Source of the DNA: Limnoperna fortunei
Lineage: Eukaryota > Mollusca > Bivalvia > Mytilida > Modiolidae
Reading direction: 5' to 3'
DNA length: 64,000 nucleotides
Assembly (NCBI GenBank): GCA_944474755.1
Contig: OX104113.1
Span: 25,424,432 to 25,488,431 of the forward strand
Part shown: positions 34,621 to 46,419 of the stretch, piece after piece
Numbering within the stretch: position 1 is the stretch's first letter
Layout: each line of letters starts with the position of its first letter
Program-made: the position numbers and the translations under genes
Notes under the pieces: generated by a model
The model's input: only the letters and a program-made list of their open reading frames with translations
What the model was told of the DNA's origin: nothing
Databases searched by the model: none

Positions 34621-36580
34621 CTTACTCGTTCGGAGTACCTTTATCTCGATAAACGAAAAGACACAAATGCGTAAGCAAAAGAAAGATAGTATTAACTTTC
34701 TGTTTAAATTGATATTGTTTACATAGTTGTAAAAACAAGTCTCCTAGATGGTCGAATGATGAAAACGAGATACGAATTTTCGTGCAATGTGCACAACTCA
34801 GAAGTCAAATATTGTACAATCACATATTTGTTGAAGTACATGTATCTTACATTGATCTCACGGGACCGATGCAAAATCTAAATGAGGAATAATAAGAGTG
34901 TAAATTTGCAGGAAACATGAATGTGGATAAGGTAAGTAAAAATGGGTATAAAAACGGTAGATGTTTTATAAGACTAAACTTGGTGGACAACGTACGTTAA
35001 TTTTCCATGTGTTGTTATTTTGAACAAGAGCTTTAAGTCAAGGGATAATAACAAAATCGGACTCAAACATATACAACAAAAACAAAAACAAAACAGAAAA
35101 CCATTAAACAAGACAAAATATGACAAATTTAGTCTGATTAAAATGATAAAAATCAATAGCACGTTATATTTAGACATTCGAAGAAAACAGATACTTGGAA
35201 AAATAAACCATAGATGACAATGGTAAAAAATAAACACCTTTGATTTTCCAATATTTTTTCCAAAATAACAGTTAACCATGGTTATGATGCACTTGTTACT
35301 CTAACAATACAATACAATAATTAGATGGATTTAAACAAAAAAAGTTGTTGACAAGATGACAACTTGAGTTTTTGAATATCTGCCTATGCAAGCATCTGTA
35401 GCTTATAATCAAGTCGTACTTCTATAGGTTTTACTGCCGTCATAAAAACACAAATCTATGATTCTCAGAGATTTATTTCCGTAGTTCGAATCTACTAGTG
35501 GATGTTTTTTGCGTTTGTTTTATACTTTGAGTCAAGTGTCTTTGTCTTTATGCAGATTTTCCCTCTGTCCTGAAGTTTTTACCATTTTCTCTACATCTTG
35601 TTGCAATTCGTTAAAGGGCTTAAAATTTAAAATTTCGTTATACCGGTATTTTGAAGGACACTATAATTATTATTTATTTATTTTTTAACGTTAAACGTTT
35701 CAGAACATTATTGTAAACGCTCAATATTTTTACACATTATCAAACAAATTGGCTACTCCCTGTTGTTTTTTTTCAAAGTGAAAATATGGGAGAGGCTAAA
35801 GTTAACGTTTTAACAATCATCGCAGTACACATGCTATTATGCATTTTTGAGAGATTTTAAATTTTAAGACACGTCATATTATAATAGCATATCTATCTCC
35901 TTTTAGTTTCCACTAAACAAACTTTAAGAATATATTCTTTTGTTTTTATTTTATATTTGGCTTATTGTACTTTGTTTGGTGCTGATAAAGACTTTAGTGA
36001 TTTATAAAGCTGCGAACACAAGTTCCTGGTTGATTGCTACACCTTCCTCATCAATGCTTATCTTGCTAACGTTATGTAGCATGTTGATAAGGAAAACAGA
36101 AGAAAATGTATAATGTTTGTTGCAATAAATGGACATTCATTTTTGCTTAAATCTGAAATTTCATAGTAACCAGAAAAAAGGTATATTTATGTAGTTATCT
36201 GCTTACCTGTAAAATAAAAGATAAAAATAAAATTGTACATACAATTACTGAATGTTGTCATGTAATTGTTACACAGCGTGAATAAAGTTTGTATACATGT
36301 CAACAATCCTTTAGTCCAACATTTTCAATTAGCACATCTCAAACAAAATTAAATTATTTTGTATCTAGCATGCTTTACTTTCACACACATGATACATGTG
36401 AAGGCAAAGAGACAAAGTTTATGTTTATCAAAAAAATGACAGGTGATATTTGCAGGATTGGTCTAAAATAATGCGGAGACTATATGTTGAAATATTATGT
36501 CAGATAGTGACAAAACTATAATCCAATGCCTCTTTATTTGAATATGAGTCAACGTAATGTATACGTCTTAATATACATGT
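34621..36580. other. AT-rich DNA, no feature seen
   Basis: A 101-codon minus-strand ORF (34974-35279) consists mainly of L, I, F and C from an A-rich plus strand (AACAAAAACAAAAACAAAAC) and is not credible. A 60-codon ORF at 36289 lacks support. Confidence 0.4.
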
Positions 36581-36584
36581 CGAC

Positions 36585-36930
36585 ACATTGATCGATTGAT
36601 TGAATGTGCTTAATGTTCACAAAGCAATATTTCAGCTACATTTAGGACAAGAACCTATTAACAAACAAAACATTAACAGAAAAGGGATGGGCCAACGGGA
36701 CCAAACTTTACTCTTTCAATGGAGGATATTGATTGGGTAGGGATAGCGAATTTAGCATTTGGGGCAGCTACAATAAGCCTATTCTTTTTCCGAAATGTAC
36801 AAAAGATTAACAGCAAGGCTTTCCGTTTTATGACATGACAACACTAAAGAAGGCCATATCTGCCATCTGGGCAAACGCTAGGTAGTTTTGTGAGTGGGAC
36901 CCCTTCTAGTATGGTCTTTGGCATATACAT
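36585..36930 (-). mobile_element. SINE-like element, tail relative of the 1.34-kb element
   Basis: The plus-strand left end GATTGATTGAATGTGCTTAATG and CAATATTTCAGCTACATTTA is the same tail type as at 1343. The other end (GACCCCTTCTAGTATGGTC) is the complement of a segment at 41821-41842, so the two loci are members of one family in opposite orientation. Confidence 0.55.
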
Positions 36931-39265
36931 CGAATCGAAATAACACGAGAAATCATATCAGATATTCATTTGTATACTGTTATAGATTTATAGTCATTTC
37001 TATTGTATACTGAAGGCAATAAGATCAACAGATGCATAGGGTCCAGACTTTCAAGTCCAACGTTTAATTTTACTTGAAAGAATGACAAGCTTTCATACAT
37101 GTTGCTTGGAGTAAATGTATAAACAATAGTAAACAGATGTTTTGAATAACAGAAGTGAAAAATGTTAGTCAACTTGTTTGAATGTAAAGAAAACAACAAA
37201 AAAGCAACAAATCTAATATCAATGTCTGCTTTATTTTATATATGCAAACGTCATTTCATAGCCTTTGTTCAATAAAGCGACTAAATATAAGCAATAGATA
37301 AGGACAAAGAAGAATTAATGCATATATTAGACAAGGAATCACAAGCCAAATGTCAGACAAATAAAATATATCATTTTTGTAATCAAATGTTTAAAAAGAA
37401 ATATTTTAGTGTATATTTTATTTTGCCGATACAGTAGGCAGATACATTGTTGCTGCAAAAGCACCTATTTCTTTGTGCGAAGTCTAGAAGCATCAAGCGT
37501 TGGCTTAATAATTGTTTAGTCAACAAAATACACGGAATATATTTCTTACTATATATAATTTTTATAATTAACAAAACAATGATACATTATGACTGATATA
37601 TTTGTATAATCTTATAACAATATACATTAACTGAACGAGCTGTCTAGAAAGAAATAACGAATAACCGGTTGTTTGAGTTTAAATGTATATTACATAATAG
37701 AACATGTTAGAAGACATATAGTTCTGAAGTCGATTAACAAAAAACAACAGTTTGTTCTAAAAAATAAATGAGCTAATAAGAGAGACTACAGTGATATGAA
37801 AGTAATTACCTGCAATTACAGTAAACCGACAGGAGCTGAACAACTTGATATTCTTTTATTCGAAGGTAACAGTTGTTCTTACGCAATTGTAGGCATACAA
37901 ATACACAAGTTTGTTCTATGCATAAATAGTAAAGACAGACAATCGTTGGTGCTTAATGTGGATGTAATGAACTCTGAATGCATACGTAAATTGTGACTCG
38001 TTTGCTTAATGGCGTCTAACTATCTGGTAAATATCTGGTCTATCTCTTAGACAAAAATAGACATAGACACGAATGTTTATTTAAATATATGTGTTCCATA
38101 TATAATATGATTGTGTAATTTATTGTTTTAGTGCTATGTACAGCGAACATTAATTAAATTAAATTAAATTTACCTTTTTTTTGTCGAGTCATTGGTTTAT
38201 GTTTTTCTAGCTTTTCTAGCTTTCCGCTGTCCTAAATTAAAAGTATCATGCTGACGTTTTATTAAAGATTGGCTTTAAAAACCTGAAAGTTTATTGGTTT
38301 ACCTTTTGTACAGGAAAAGATGCACACAAAATGGCTGAAAATAAAACTTTATCATGCTCAATAAAAGGTCGCCGACAGACGTTTTTCAACTATATAAATA
38401 AACGACATAATAAACGGAAGCAGACATCATTATTGCAATTCAGATAATTTAAACATAATTACTAATCTAGTTAGTTGTTATTGCAGAAACAATTAAGACA
38501 CTCAAGGCTACGTATTGTCATTAAAATACAAAACGATACAGTGTAATGTCTATCATCGTATGATTACAGATCAGTAAGTTTACAAATAAAAGATTTAATT
38601 TATTCTCTACAATTAAGTATTACCGTAGCGAACTGTGTGCATGTTTTAAAGTGTTAATCAGTAGATCAACAAATTAAACAATCTGATTATTATTTCAATA
38701 GAAATAACTCTTATATCGAGGACATTGTTGTATTATATTACATAACTAACAAGGTAAAAGGACATGTCTATGATTTATACCAAACAGTCTCTTTAAAAAC
38801 CCATCAAATATGATTTTAATGGTCCATGTATCTCTACTTTTTGTTCAGGTGATGACATTTTCAAACAATCTGTTCGAAAGATTGAAAATAACATCATTGC
38901 ATATTTCTTTTCTGTTGATTAAACTTACTTTTAGAAGCATTTTAGTATAGTATGGTAAATATAGCCTAAAACGAAAACGAAAAGAAATCCATTAATGTCC
39001 ATTTAAGCACTACCATAATGACATATAATGGAATTGTTCCTTTTTTCAAAAATATTTCTATTAAATAAATAACACATGATGGTCAAGGTTATCTTTTCGG
39101 AAAAGAGAGGCTGAAGATAAATTATCCCAACATAAAACGTAAAGACAAACAAGTAGCTTAAAACATCAACAGGAATAAAAAAATAACGTTTAAAGTGGTT
39201 GCCATCATTTCATACTTACAATTAGCTTCACGTGTATTAAATTATTCTTAACATTAACAACATCT
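36931..39265. other. AT-rich DNA, one doubtful ORF
   Basis: The 66-codon ORF at 37796-37996 (start MKVITCNYSKPTGAEQ) has a fairly balanced composition but no splice, promoter or family evidence. An (ATTAA)n tract lies at about 38147-38172. Otherwise nothing was recognised. Confidence 0.3.
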
Positions 39266-39269
39266 ACTT

Positions 39270-39676
39270 CGTACAGATTTTTCGAGAGTATTGCAGTTTT
39301 CTAGACCAGGACGCTGCTGTTGATCCAAAAGCTATTATAACAGGTATTTGTTGCACCTAGGTTGATGGCTCTTTTCAAACGTTCTATGGCCGTCATCACG
39401 ACCTAGCTGATTATTATAGTAATGTTCTCTAATTCGATATGACCTTTTTTGCTTTCTTATTATTAGGTTTTTATATTACTGCATTTGAATTTTTTACGGA
39501 CATGACAGACTAACTCGACGAAGTCTATTAAGAGACGGCAATGCTTACTAGTCCCGAGCACCTGAGTGCTCCCTTGTTTTTTCATTGTGCTCGAATTTTT
39601 CATGTTTTTATTTTTCTTTATGACATGTGTCTTCTTTGAGTTTTTGTCTCAGTTTAGATTTTGTCCCTGTCTTATT
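39270..39676 (+). pseudogene. RT C-terminal remnant followed by type B tail
   Basis: 39285-39430 includes a broken VDGSFQTFYGRHHDLADYYS segment, matching the KFYGRHHYLIDCYG segment at 54.9 kb. It is followed at 39500-39640 by the type B tail (ACTCGACGAAGTCTATTAAG, CAATGCTTACTAGTCC, CGAGCACCTGAGTGCTCCC). This is a degenerate 3' end of a retroelement copy. Confidence 0.65.
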
Positions 39677-40734
39677 AAGGTCTTTCCCACTTCCAGTGGG
39701 AAGACCTTATTGTTTTTGTTCGGATTATTTTTCTTTTTTTTCCGCCAACTTCAAAACCAAACAGTTTAAAAACTACGCGACACATCATTTTGGTCTTTCG
39801 CGACAAGTTTTGGGCACTGAAAGTCTATTCGGAATTCACCCTGTGAAATCGAAACCTTTTTTTGTGTGGAGTTATCTGCCCAAACACCGAAAACCTTGTT
39901 ATCGCGTAATCTCTGGAACTATAACAGATACAAAAAAACTAAAAAGTGACAAACGTTAAGGAACTTTTGAGACAACTTTATGACATATTTTGGCTAAAAT
40001 TTCTGACTAGCGAAGGCGAGCGGTATCCCTTGAATGTTTAAAGACTCCGCTTGTCACAGTAACTCACAAACCGTAAGTCGATATCATGAAAGGTCTTCAC
40101 CATTTGTCGTCCTGTGACATGCCCTTAAAGAAAATCTCAAAGTCAAAGTTCAGAAGTGACCTCGACCTTAGGCCTCCAATCTTGTTATCATTACTCAAAA
40201 ACTATAAAAGATAGAAGAAGACAATAAATAGGAAAAGTACTCCTCTCATCATATCCTTCATTTGATACATTTGTCCGAAACTGTGCGATGAACTGTTTTC
40301 GAGTTCGGGCCCTTGACTCATTTCGGTTAATCAGTTTTTGGCATACTACTTGAAAACCATTACAGATAATATAGTAAACATATAGGTTTAACATGATTAC
40401 CAAGTAAAGGCCTTCAATTTGAGCCCAAATTCAAAGGTAACAGGTCAAGGTCATACCATAGCGACCAGGTCACCAATACAAAATGTCCTTAGCAACCATA
40501 TATTTTTTTAAAATCAGGATGATGTACTTTACTGAAATATGTCATTTTACAACCGGAAGTTGCATTTTGTCCTTAGCAACGGCCACAAAAGTCCTTGACA
40601 ACCATATATTTTTTTACTCAGGACAACAGAAATATTCTATTCCGCCTACAAAATGGTGCAGTAACTTATGTAGTTAAGTTCACAACAAGAGATGAAGAAA
40701 AATTAATTTCATAAAGGTATCTGGGAAAGACCTT
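39677..40734. mobile_element. ~1.06-kb TIR element with hairpin ends
   Basis: AAGGTCTTTCCCA at 39677-39689 is inverted as TGGGAAAGACCTT at 40722-40734. A hairpin sits at each end: GGTCTTTCCCACTTCCAGTG-GGAAGACC inside the left, and CTAATTGTTCTTGAACAATTAG (40737-40758) just outside the right. The interior has repeated AACCATATATTTTTTTA and GTCCTTAGCAAC phrases. No transposase is visible, and the ORFs inside are shadows. Confidence 0.6.
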
Positions 40735-40759
40735 TCTAATTGTTCTTGAACAATTAGCC

Positions 40760-41795
40760 CTATCTTTCTCGTTTACCGTTGTATTATCTTCATTTTGTAA
40801 AGTATCAAACATCAATCTCGTAAATATCCTTTAATGTTTTTTTTTACATATTAAACATAAATTCAAACAGTTTTTTTAAAATATAAGGAAGTTTCTTATC
40901 ATATCTTGAGGATTTACAATATACTGTTAAGTAGTGCGATACGACGACGTTTGAAGAGAATAGTTATATACAATATCAAAAGTAAAAGAAAAGACATTTA
41001 AAACGTAAAGACATGTAAATGTTCCTTTAAGGAATACATCGTCAAAGAATTTAAACAATTTATTCAACGTCTGTTGAATGGATTTGGCATACAAAGTACC
41101 ATTATCTAGAAATGAAAATTATAATGCCGTGCAGATGGCGTCACAAAAACCTATTTTTATGAGTTTATTTCATTTGTTAGAATGTTGCTACTATCAGTTA
41201 ACATATTTACCAAAATAAAGATTAGTATTTTAATATTATCAATTTCAAGATCAAAGTATGACCTTATACAACATATCTTGTGTTTATAAGAAAATCAATA
41301 CATGATTTATTCATGAAATATGCGATTTAATGTAATATCTGTTTCTAGTATATCACTATACGAAAGAGATATCAATTGTCAAATGATCAGACAAAATCAT
41401 AACAAATGGTCAATGTAATGTATCAACAATATTATTTCTGTTAGCCATCAGGAAGTTAATAAATTAAACACGATATATACAGACTTTATTCTAATAAATG
41501 GTAATCAGTCTAACTACATATTGAACCATAGGAGTTACAAAATAAAAGCCACCTTTATGCATATACATATGTCAGGGTCTATTGGTATTATAGTTTTTTA
41601 TCAAAAGTGTGTCCAGAAGTAAGTCACTTAGTCTGAACTAGTGAAGATACTCTTAAGAAAAATAGATCACTTACAATAATACTTATATACGAGAAATTTG
41701 TGTATGCAGTTTTTGATCAAATTATTCACAGTTCGAAAATAAAATAAAATATTTTCTTTGTTAAGTTGTATGTATTATGCTTGAAGCTCAGGTGA
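40760..41795. other. AT-rich DNA, no feature seen
   Basis: No gene or repeat recognised. Confidence 0.4.
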
Positions 41796-41799
41796 TAGA

Positions 41800-42000
41800 T
41801 CGTCATTATCTATTGGAATTGGACCATACTAGAAGGGTTCCCAGTGCATGACCAAAAGTTCCCAATCGCTGCGTCCCAAGGTGATGGATAGGGAAGCCAT
41901 ATAGTTGGGAGTTTTTCAGGTTACAATAAAGATAGCTTGATAATGGAGGATACGATGTAGCGTGTTGGGGCAATGCCACGTGTCACATAATACGTGTACT
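41800..42000 (+). mobile_element. fragment related to the 36.6-kb element
   Basis: GGACCATACTAGAAGGGTTC and GGATAGGGAAGCCATATAG match the complement of 36800-36916. It is truncated before the tail. Confidence 0.45.
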
Positions 42001-42197
42001 ACTAGTAGATTTCTCCGATTTAAATGACCAGTATTGTTTTTACTGAAAAATGGTGTAGTACTGAAAATGTTATACACATTGATAGAACAATTACGATAGT
42101 TTGACCTTTATGAAAATATGAAAATTATAATATGAAAAATGACAGTATGAAAAAGGTGGTTTTGTTTTTGATTCTACCTACTCGTCATATTGTTAAT

Positions 42198-42381
42198 TAC
42201 TTGCCCGTCAACACTGATGTTGCTTGTAAGAGTCTCACTGTGGGCAGGATGAAGTCGACTCAAATCTTAATTGACAATGATTGCCAATTTTTATACGGAA
42301 GGTCGGGTGTTTTCTCCCAATAGCAACTGAACGCCATGATGTTGCTGAAAAATTGCTGAAAGTTGCGTTAACATCATTCAA
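42198..42381 (+). mobile_element. tRNA-headed SINE, 5' truncated
   Basis: Starts within the head (GTCAACACTGATGTTGC, AAGAGTCTCACTGTGGG), has the GGTCGGGTGTTTTCTCCCAA block, and ends GCTGAAAAATTGCTGAAAGT...AACATCATTCAA. The ORF over it is a shadow. Confidence 0.75.
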
Positions 42382-43363
42382 ACAAACAAACAGTCGACAT
42401 ATATGATTTTAATACAAATAATTTGCAAATTGTCGCTATACCGTCACTGCACTATTCATAAAACTTATTTTTAGCATCATATCCTTTCGTTTTTGGAGTA
42501 AACTGAGTAACGGCTAACGGTTAACATAACACCGATCGTTTGAATTTTATTCTTCAAATTTCAAAACTGTTTAAGTCATTTGTGAATAAAAGTCATAAAA
42601 TAATTATGTCATTAGTAATTATATATTGTGCCTTATAAAATACACAAGGCCGATACGTCAAGTCGCAAAATATTATCAAAACATTAGAGTATAACTACTC
42701 TAAGGTATGATTGCGAAGTTTTCCCAATAGGACGAAGATTACCGTTTTAATTCTGAAAATCGATTTGTTCGTAACAAATGTTAAATAAGTAAGCTAAAAA
42801 GACGGAGGCAGTCAATATACAAACTTAATTACATTGTGCATCCAACAACTAGGAAATGTAATTATGTATATTGCAGTTGGTACTTTGCATGCTGATGGAT
42901 ATCGATATATTGTTGTGTCTATGTAAATGAACAACAATTATTTTTTAAACTTTGATTCAGACATGCTGAAAATGATTTCGTTACGAGCAATGTAGTATTA
43001 TCCTAACATGTAATTTAGACACTGTTAAAAGGTCTTATCTCAGTTAAAGTGCAATGTTGTTACAAAATCTATAAATCATCGGTTCACTAAACAGTTTTGA
43101 TTTACCCCATTTCTATCTGCAAAAGTATGTGTGTTCTTATATTTCCAGACATTCTGGAACAACGTTGATAATCGTTCTAAATAGATACTGAACGATAATG
43201 GCCATGATAAACCCTCAATTCCTTTTCGTTGTTTACATGTACATAAGTTTAAAAGATTTTTATATTTGAATTTTATCGGTTTTCCGTGTTTGTACAGCTT
43301 CACAATCAGCTTTTTCTTTTCACATTTTAATAGTATTTAAATGCGCAAATTAATTTGTTTGAG
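42382..43363. other. AT-rich DNA, no convincing gene
   Basis: A minus-strand 75-codon ORF (43076-43303, with KQRKGIEGLSWPLSFSIYLE) has a reasonable composition but no splice or family evidence. Confidence 0.3.
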
Positions 43364-43509
43364 AAATATTTCAAATTTATGAACAGGTTATATAATATAA
43401 CATGGTCTGTGTCTGCTTAGGCCTGATAAACCGCAAGGAGGTTTTGAATGGTGTATACAGACCGAAGCCAGGGTATAGAGTATAACCTGTTCAGAAATTT
43501 GAAATATTT
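43364..43509. mobile_element. 146-bp inverted-repeat element
   Basis: AAATATTTCAAATTTATGAA-CAGGTTATA (43364-43392) is the inverse of 43481-43509 with one mismatch. The inner parts also pair partly (ATGGTCTGTGTC against GACCGAAGCCAG). MITE-like. Confidence 0.65.
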
Positions 43510-44059
43510 ATTATAATTTAATTTTAACTAAAACATCGATGACTTCATGAGAATATTCAAATTTGTTAGGCGCAAGAATAGCCATGTGACGAGCGCAAAT
43601 TATATCATGTAGTATGGGTTGCTACGTTTGAATTAACCTACGATTTCAGCTTACAAAGCTCATTAAATTATTAATATTTATTTGGGTTCTCTACTGATTC
43701 CCGAGTTAAGCGCAGTTTGCAAGATGTGTAGTTTTATCGCAACCTGTTTATTTTCAAAATAAGGTTAGCAATTGAACTTTCAGTATTTATACCATGCATA
43801 ATACGAACAGTTTGTGTATACTTCGTTCAAATTTTATTTTTTTAAATATGTTTTTTCATAACATGTATAATTTTCAAGAAAACGAAAATTGAGCGGATTA
43901 TCGTCAGCAGTTATAGATTTCTCCTGATTCGGTATCTGTTTTTATTCGTTATGCCTTATGTTATTCTGCCTAATTTTTGGTCAGGATTGATGCCTTGAAA
44001 TGCAAGATTGTTTTAGATCATCTGCTTTCGCTATTAGTGTTTTTTCTTAGTTTTTAGTC
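43510..44059. other. AT-rich DNA, no feature seen
   Basis: No gene or repeat recognised. Confidence 0.4.
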
Positions 44060-44140
44060 TATACTTATTCAAAAAAGAAACGCAACATCGGATAATTTTT
44101 TTTAAATCATTTCTTTTCGGACAAATAATCTATAAATATT

Positions 44141-44142
<2 letters not shown>

Positions 44143-44176
<34 letters not shown>
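44143..44176. repeat. (TA)n tract left of the nested insertion
   Basis: About 16 TA units. A matching TA tract lies at 44744-44772 on the other side of the insertion, as expected if the insert entered a TA repeat. Confidence 0.9.
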
Positions 44177-44178
<2 letters not shown>

Positions 44179-44334
44179 AACGTCTAAGTATTGTGACAAC
44201 CATATAATATATCTATCCAGCGGATTTCTGAAACATCAGAAATACAGGGTTGATATCAAATATTTATATATACGTCTACAAATTAAGCCCAACACTGTAA
44301 GAATTAGATTTTTAACACTGTCAAATTTTTGCTT

Positions 44335-44429
44335 TCCCTCAGCGGGATTCGAACTCACACCGTTGTGACACTGTGGCACCAATTCGCCTGCACTATGTCC
44401 AGCGGTCTAGACCCCTCGGCCAAATCCGC
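44335..44429 (-). ncRNA. tRNA-Leu/Ser-like sequence (pseudo-tRNA, SINE-head type), left arm
   Basis: Mirror image of the right-arm copy at 44586-44680. The same A and B boxes are read on the minus strand. Not a functional tRNA, because the acceptor ends do not pair. Confidence 0.5.
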
Positions 44430-44585
44430 TATATAAAAATATAGCTTCATTAACCGGGGTGAATCTTAGACATAGACATAGTACATGTGTACTAGCGTGT
44501 GAAATTCCATCGTCACACGCTAGTACACATGTACTATGTCTATGTCTAAGATTCACCCCGGTTAATGAAGCTATATTTTTATATA

Positions 44586-44680
44586 GCGGATTTGGCCGAG
44601 GGGTCTAGACCGCTGGACATAGTGCAGGCGAATTGGTGCCACAGTGTCACAACGGTGTGAGTTCGAATCCCGCTGAGGGA
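44586..44680 (+). ncRNA. tRNA-Leu/Ser-like sequence (pseudo-tRNA, SINE-head type), right arm
   Basis: Starts GCGGATTTGGCCGAGGGGTC with an A box (TGGCCGAGGGG) and carries the B box GAGTTCGAATCC at 44659-44670, with a long variable region as in Leu or Ser tRNAs. The T stem has one mismatch, and the 3' end (CTGAGGG) does not pair with the 5' end (GCGGATT). I therefore call it a tRNA-derived Pol III promoter and not a tRNA gene. Confidence 0.5.
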
Positions 44681-44741
44681 AAGCAAAAATTTGACAGTGT
44701 TAAAAATCTAATTCTTACAGTGTTGGGCTTAATTTGTAGAC

Positions 44742-44775
<34 letters not shown>

Positions 44776-45011
44776 TACATCATAATTACACCTTTATTAA
44801 AGGTTTCAAGATGAAAGCATTTAAGTTCATCAACCCGTGAACGACTATGGTCGAAATCTGGAACACACTATGAATTACGCATTGCTGAAAAAAACAGGGT
44901 CGACTTTCACGTGTCACATTGGTACTTTTTAAACTCAGACAATCGGTATAAAACCCTGCTATTTCTTTTTTTGATTGCATTAGTAAAATAGAATTCTGAT
45001 AAGGTGACGCT

Positions 45012-45960
45012 ATGCCAATATTAGATGCTGCTACCCGGAATATAGCTATCGGTCGAATCGAGGCCTGGGAATCACAGAATGCTGTTGCCTGAACATACAA
45101 TGCTCATCGTAGCATAATTTCCCGCCTTTTGGAGACGCTACCAGCAGCTTGGTACTACGACAGACCGACTACGTTCAGGGTATCCGCGTGTTACAACTCG
45201 GGCAGGATCGTTACAATAGATTATTTCATCTACGGAACAGGACTATTGATGCAACAGAAACAGCCGTAAACGTCTATGGGTTGCGCTGTATATCTACACA
45301 GACAGTACGCAATAGGTTACGCTCTTATAGATTGCAGGCAACAAAAAGACTTTACGTCGGAACAACACTAAGACGGTGCAAGGGTTAGATGGTGTACTGC
45401 CGTTAGTGTATGGAATCAACAGAATTGGCGAAAAGTATGGTTCAGCGATGATTTACATTTTTAGCTTAAAAACCGAGATGGTCACATACGAGTGTACAGG
45501 CGCCGAAATGAACGTTTTGCGCAAAACTGTGTTGTAGAAAGAGACAATTTTGGCGGAGACAGTGTTACGATGTAGGCCTCTATCTCTTACACCAGGAACA
45601 CACGGCTGATACATATCCAAGGCAATCTTAACGCTGTTAGGTATAGAGACGAAATTATACGGCCGCATTTAATGTCCGTAATTGACATTCAAAAAGAAAT
45701 TTTTCACCACCACAATGCCCGACCACATACAACAAATGTAACAGTAGATTTTTTAGAGCAACAGAATGTCAACGTGTTCCGTTGGCCATCACATCTACGG
45801 ATCTTAACCCAACTGAACATCCGTGGGATGAACTGGATCGGCGCGTGCGCCAACGACAACCAACACCGTAAAATCTGCAACAATTGGAGCAGGCACATCA
45901 TTTTTTGCGTGATTTATTGACAATATACGACCAAATGTTATATTCAATGGTAAAGAACTC
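45012..45960 (+). pseudogene. Tc1/mariner (DD34E-type) transposase pseudogene
   Basis: The frame opens with MPILDAATRNIAIGRIEA. A helix-turn-helix region follows (SQNAVA, a stop, TYNAHRSIISRL), then a second one with ISTQTVRNRLRSYRLQA, then VRWCTAVSVWNQQNWRKVWF. The first catalytic Asp is in WFSDD (about 45447), and a TAG follows at 45459. The second motif reads HHHNARPHT where the family has DNARPH, so that catalytic Asp is replaced by His (about 45711). The third motif, DLNPTEHPWDELDRR (Glu at 45815), is intact in another frame, about 34 codons on. At least two frameshifts and several stops make it inactive. Minus-strand ORFs over it are shadows. Confidence 0.85.
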
Positions 45961-46419
45961 ATGAACAGAACAAGAAGTGTGCCAATTTTTACATTTCTGT
46001 ATCAATTATTTATATGATATATTGTTAAAATAATATATGAAGTAAAACTCCACTTTTTTGTATGTTGCGTTTCTTTTTTGAGTGAGTATATGTTCGATTT
46101 TATCTTATTCTCCTTTTTCGTTGTAGACAATTTATGTATTAATACAACGCGTGCTAATAGATTTATACGTATCTTACATTTCATTAACAAAAGAAGCTAT
46201 AACATTTAATATGAAAAATAAATGAAGAACAGTTACTATACCCTAGTTTTTATTGCCAAACTATAATTAATGTTTGATATAAATAAAGAAAGTTTTGAGA
46301 TAATTTTTATTTTTGTGTGATATTCTCAACATTCTCGAAAATGTGCAAGCTTCACTTTATTGAAAGTTTAATTGCAACTTCATTACAAAAATATTTGAAT
46401 AAGTCTGACGTTTGGTATA

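Larger units (their letters stand above)
44265..44750. repeat. 238-bp-arm palindrome with two tRNA-like cores
   Basis: 44265-44502 and 44513-44750 are, by base-by-base reading, exact inverted copies around a 10-base loop (AATTCCATCG). Each arm contains a tRNA-like core facing inward-out. The outermost bases are TA repeat. Such long perfect arms point to a recent origin, or to an assembly artefact that should be excluded. Confidence 0.9.
44062..46088 (+). mobile_element. Tc1/mariner transposon, dead, with a nested insertion
   Basis: 27-bp terminal inverted repeats (44062-44088 and 46062-46088; core CAAAAAAGAAACGCAACAT) agree at 25 of 27 positions. A TA dinucleotide lies outside each end (44060-44061 and 46089-46090), the usual Tc1/mariner target duplication. 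The right half holds a transposase pseudogene. The left part carries a foreign insertion of about 570 bases in a TA repeat (44177-44743). Without it the element would be about 1.46 kb. Confidence 0.85.

Noticed and set aside
34974..35279. 101-codon minus-strand ORF with apparent membrane segments
   Set aside because: It is the complement of an A-rich tract, so the L/I/F richness follows from base composition.
37796..37996. 66-codon plus-strand ORF with balanced composition
   Set aside because: No splice sites in phase, promoter or recognisable domain. Kept only as a note in the interval entry.
44586..44680. Functional tRNA-Leu gene
   Set aside because: The acceptor ends do not pair, the T stem has a mismatch, and the sequence is embedded in a palindrome. 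It is a tRNA-derived promoter.
44786..45100. 104-codon minus-strand ORF
   Set aside because: It lies opposite the start of the Tc1 transposase pseudogene and is a shadow frame.
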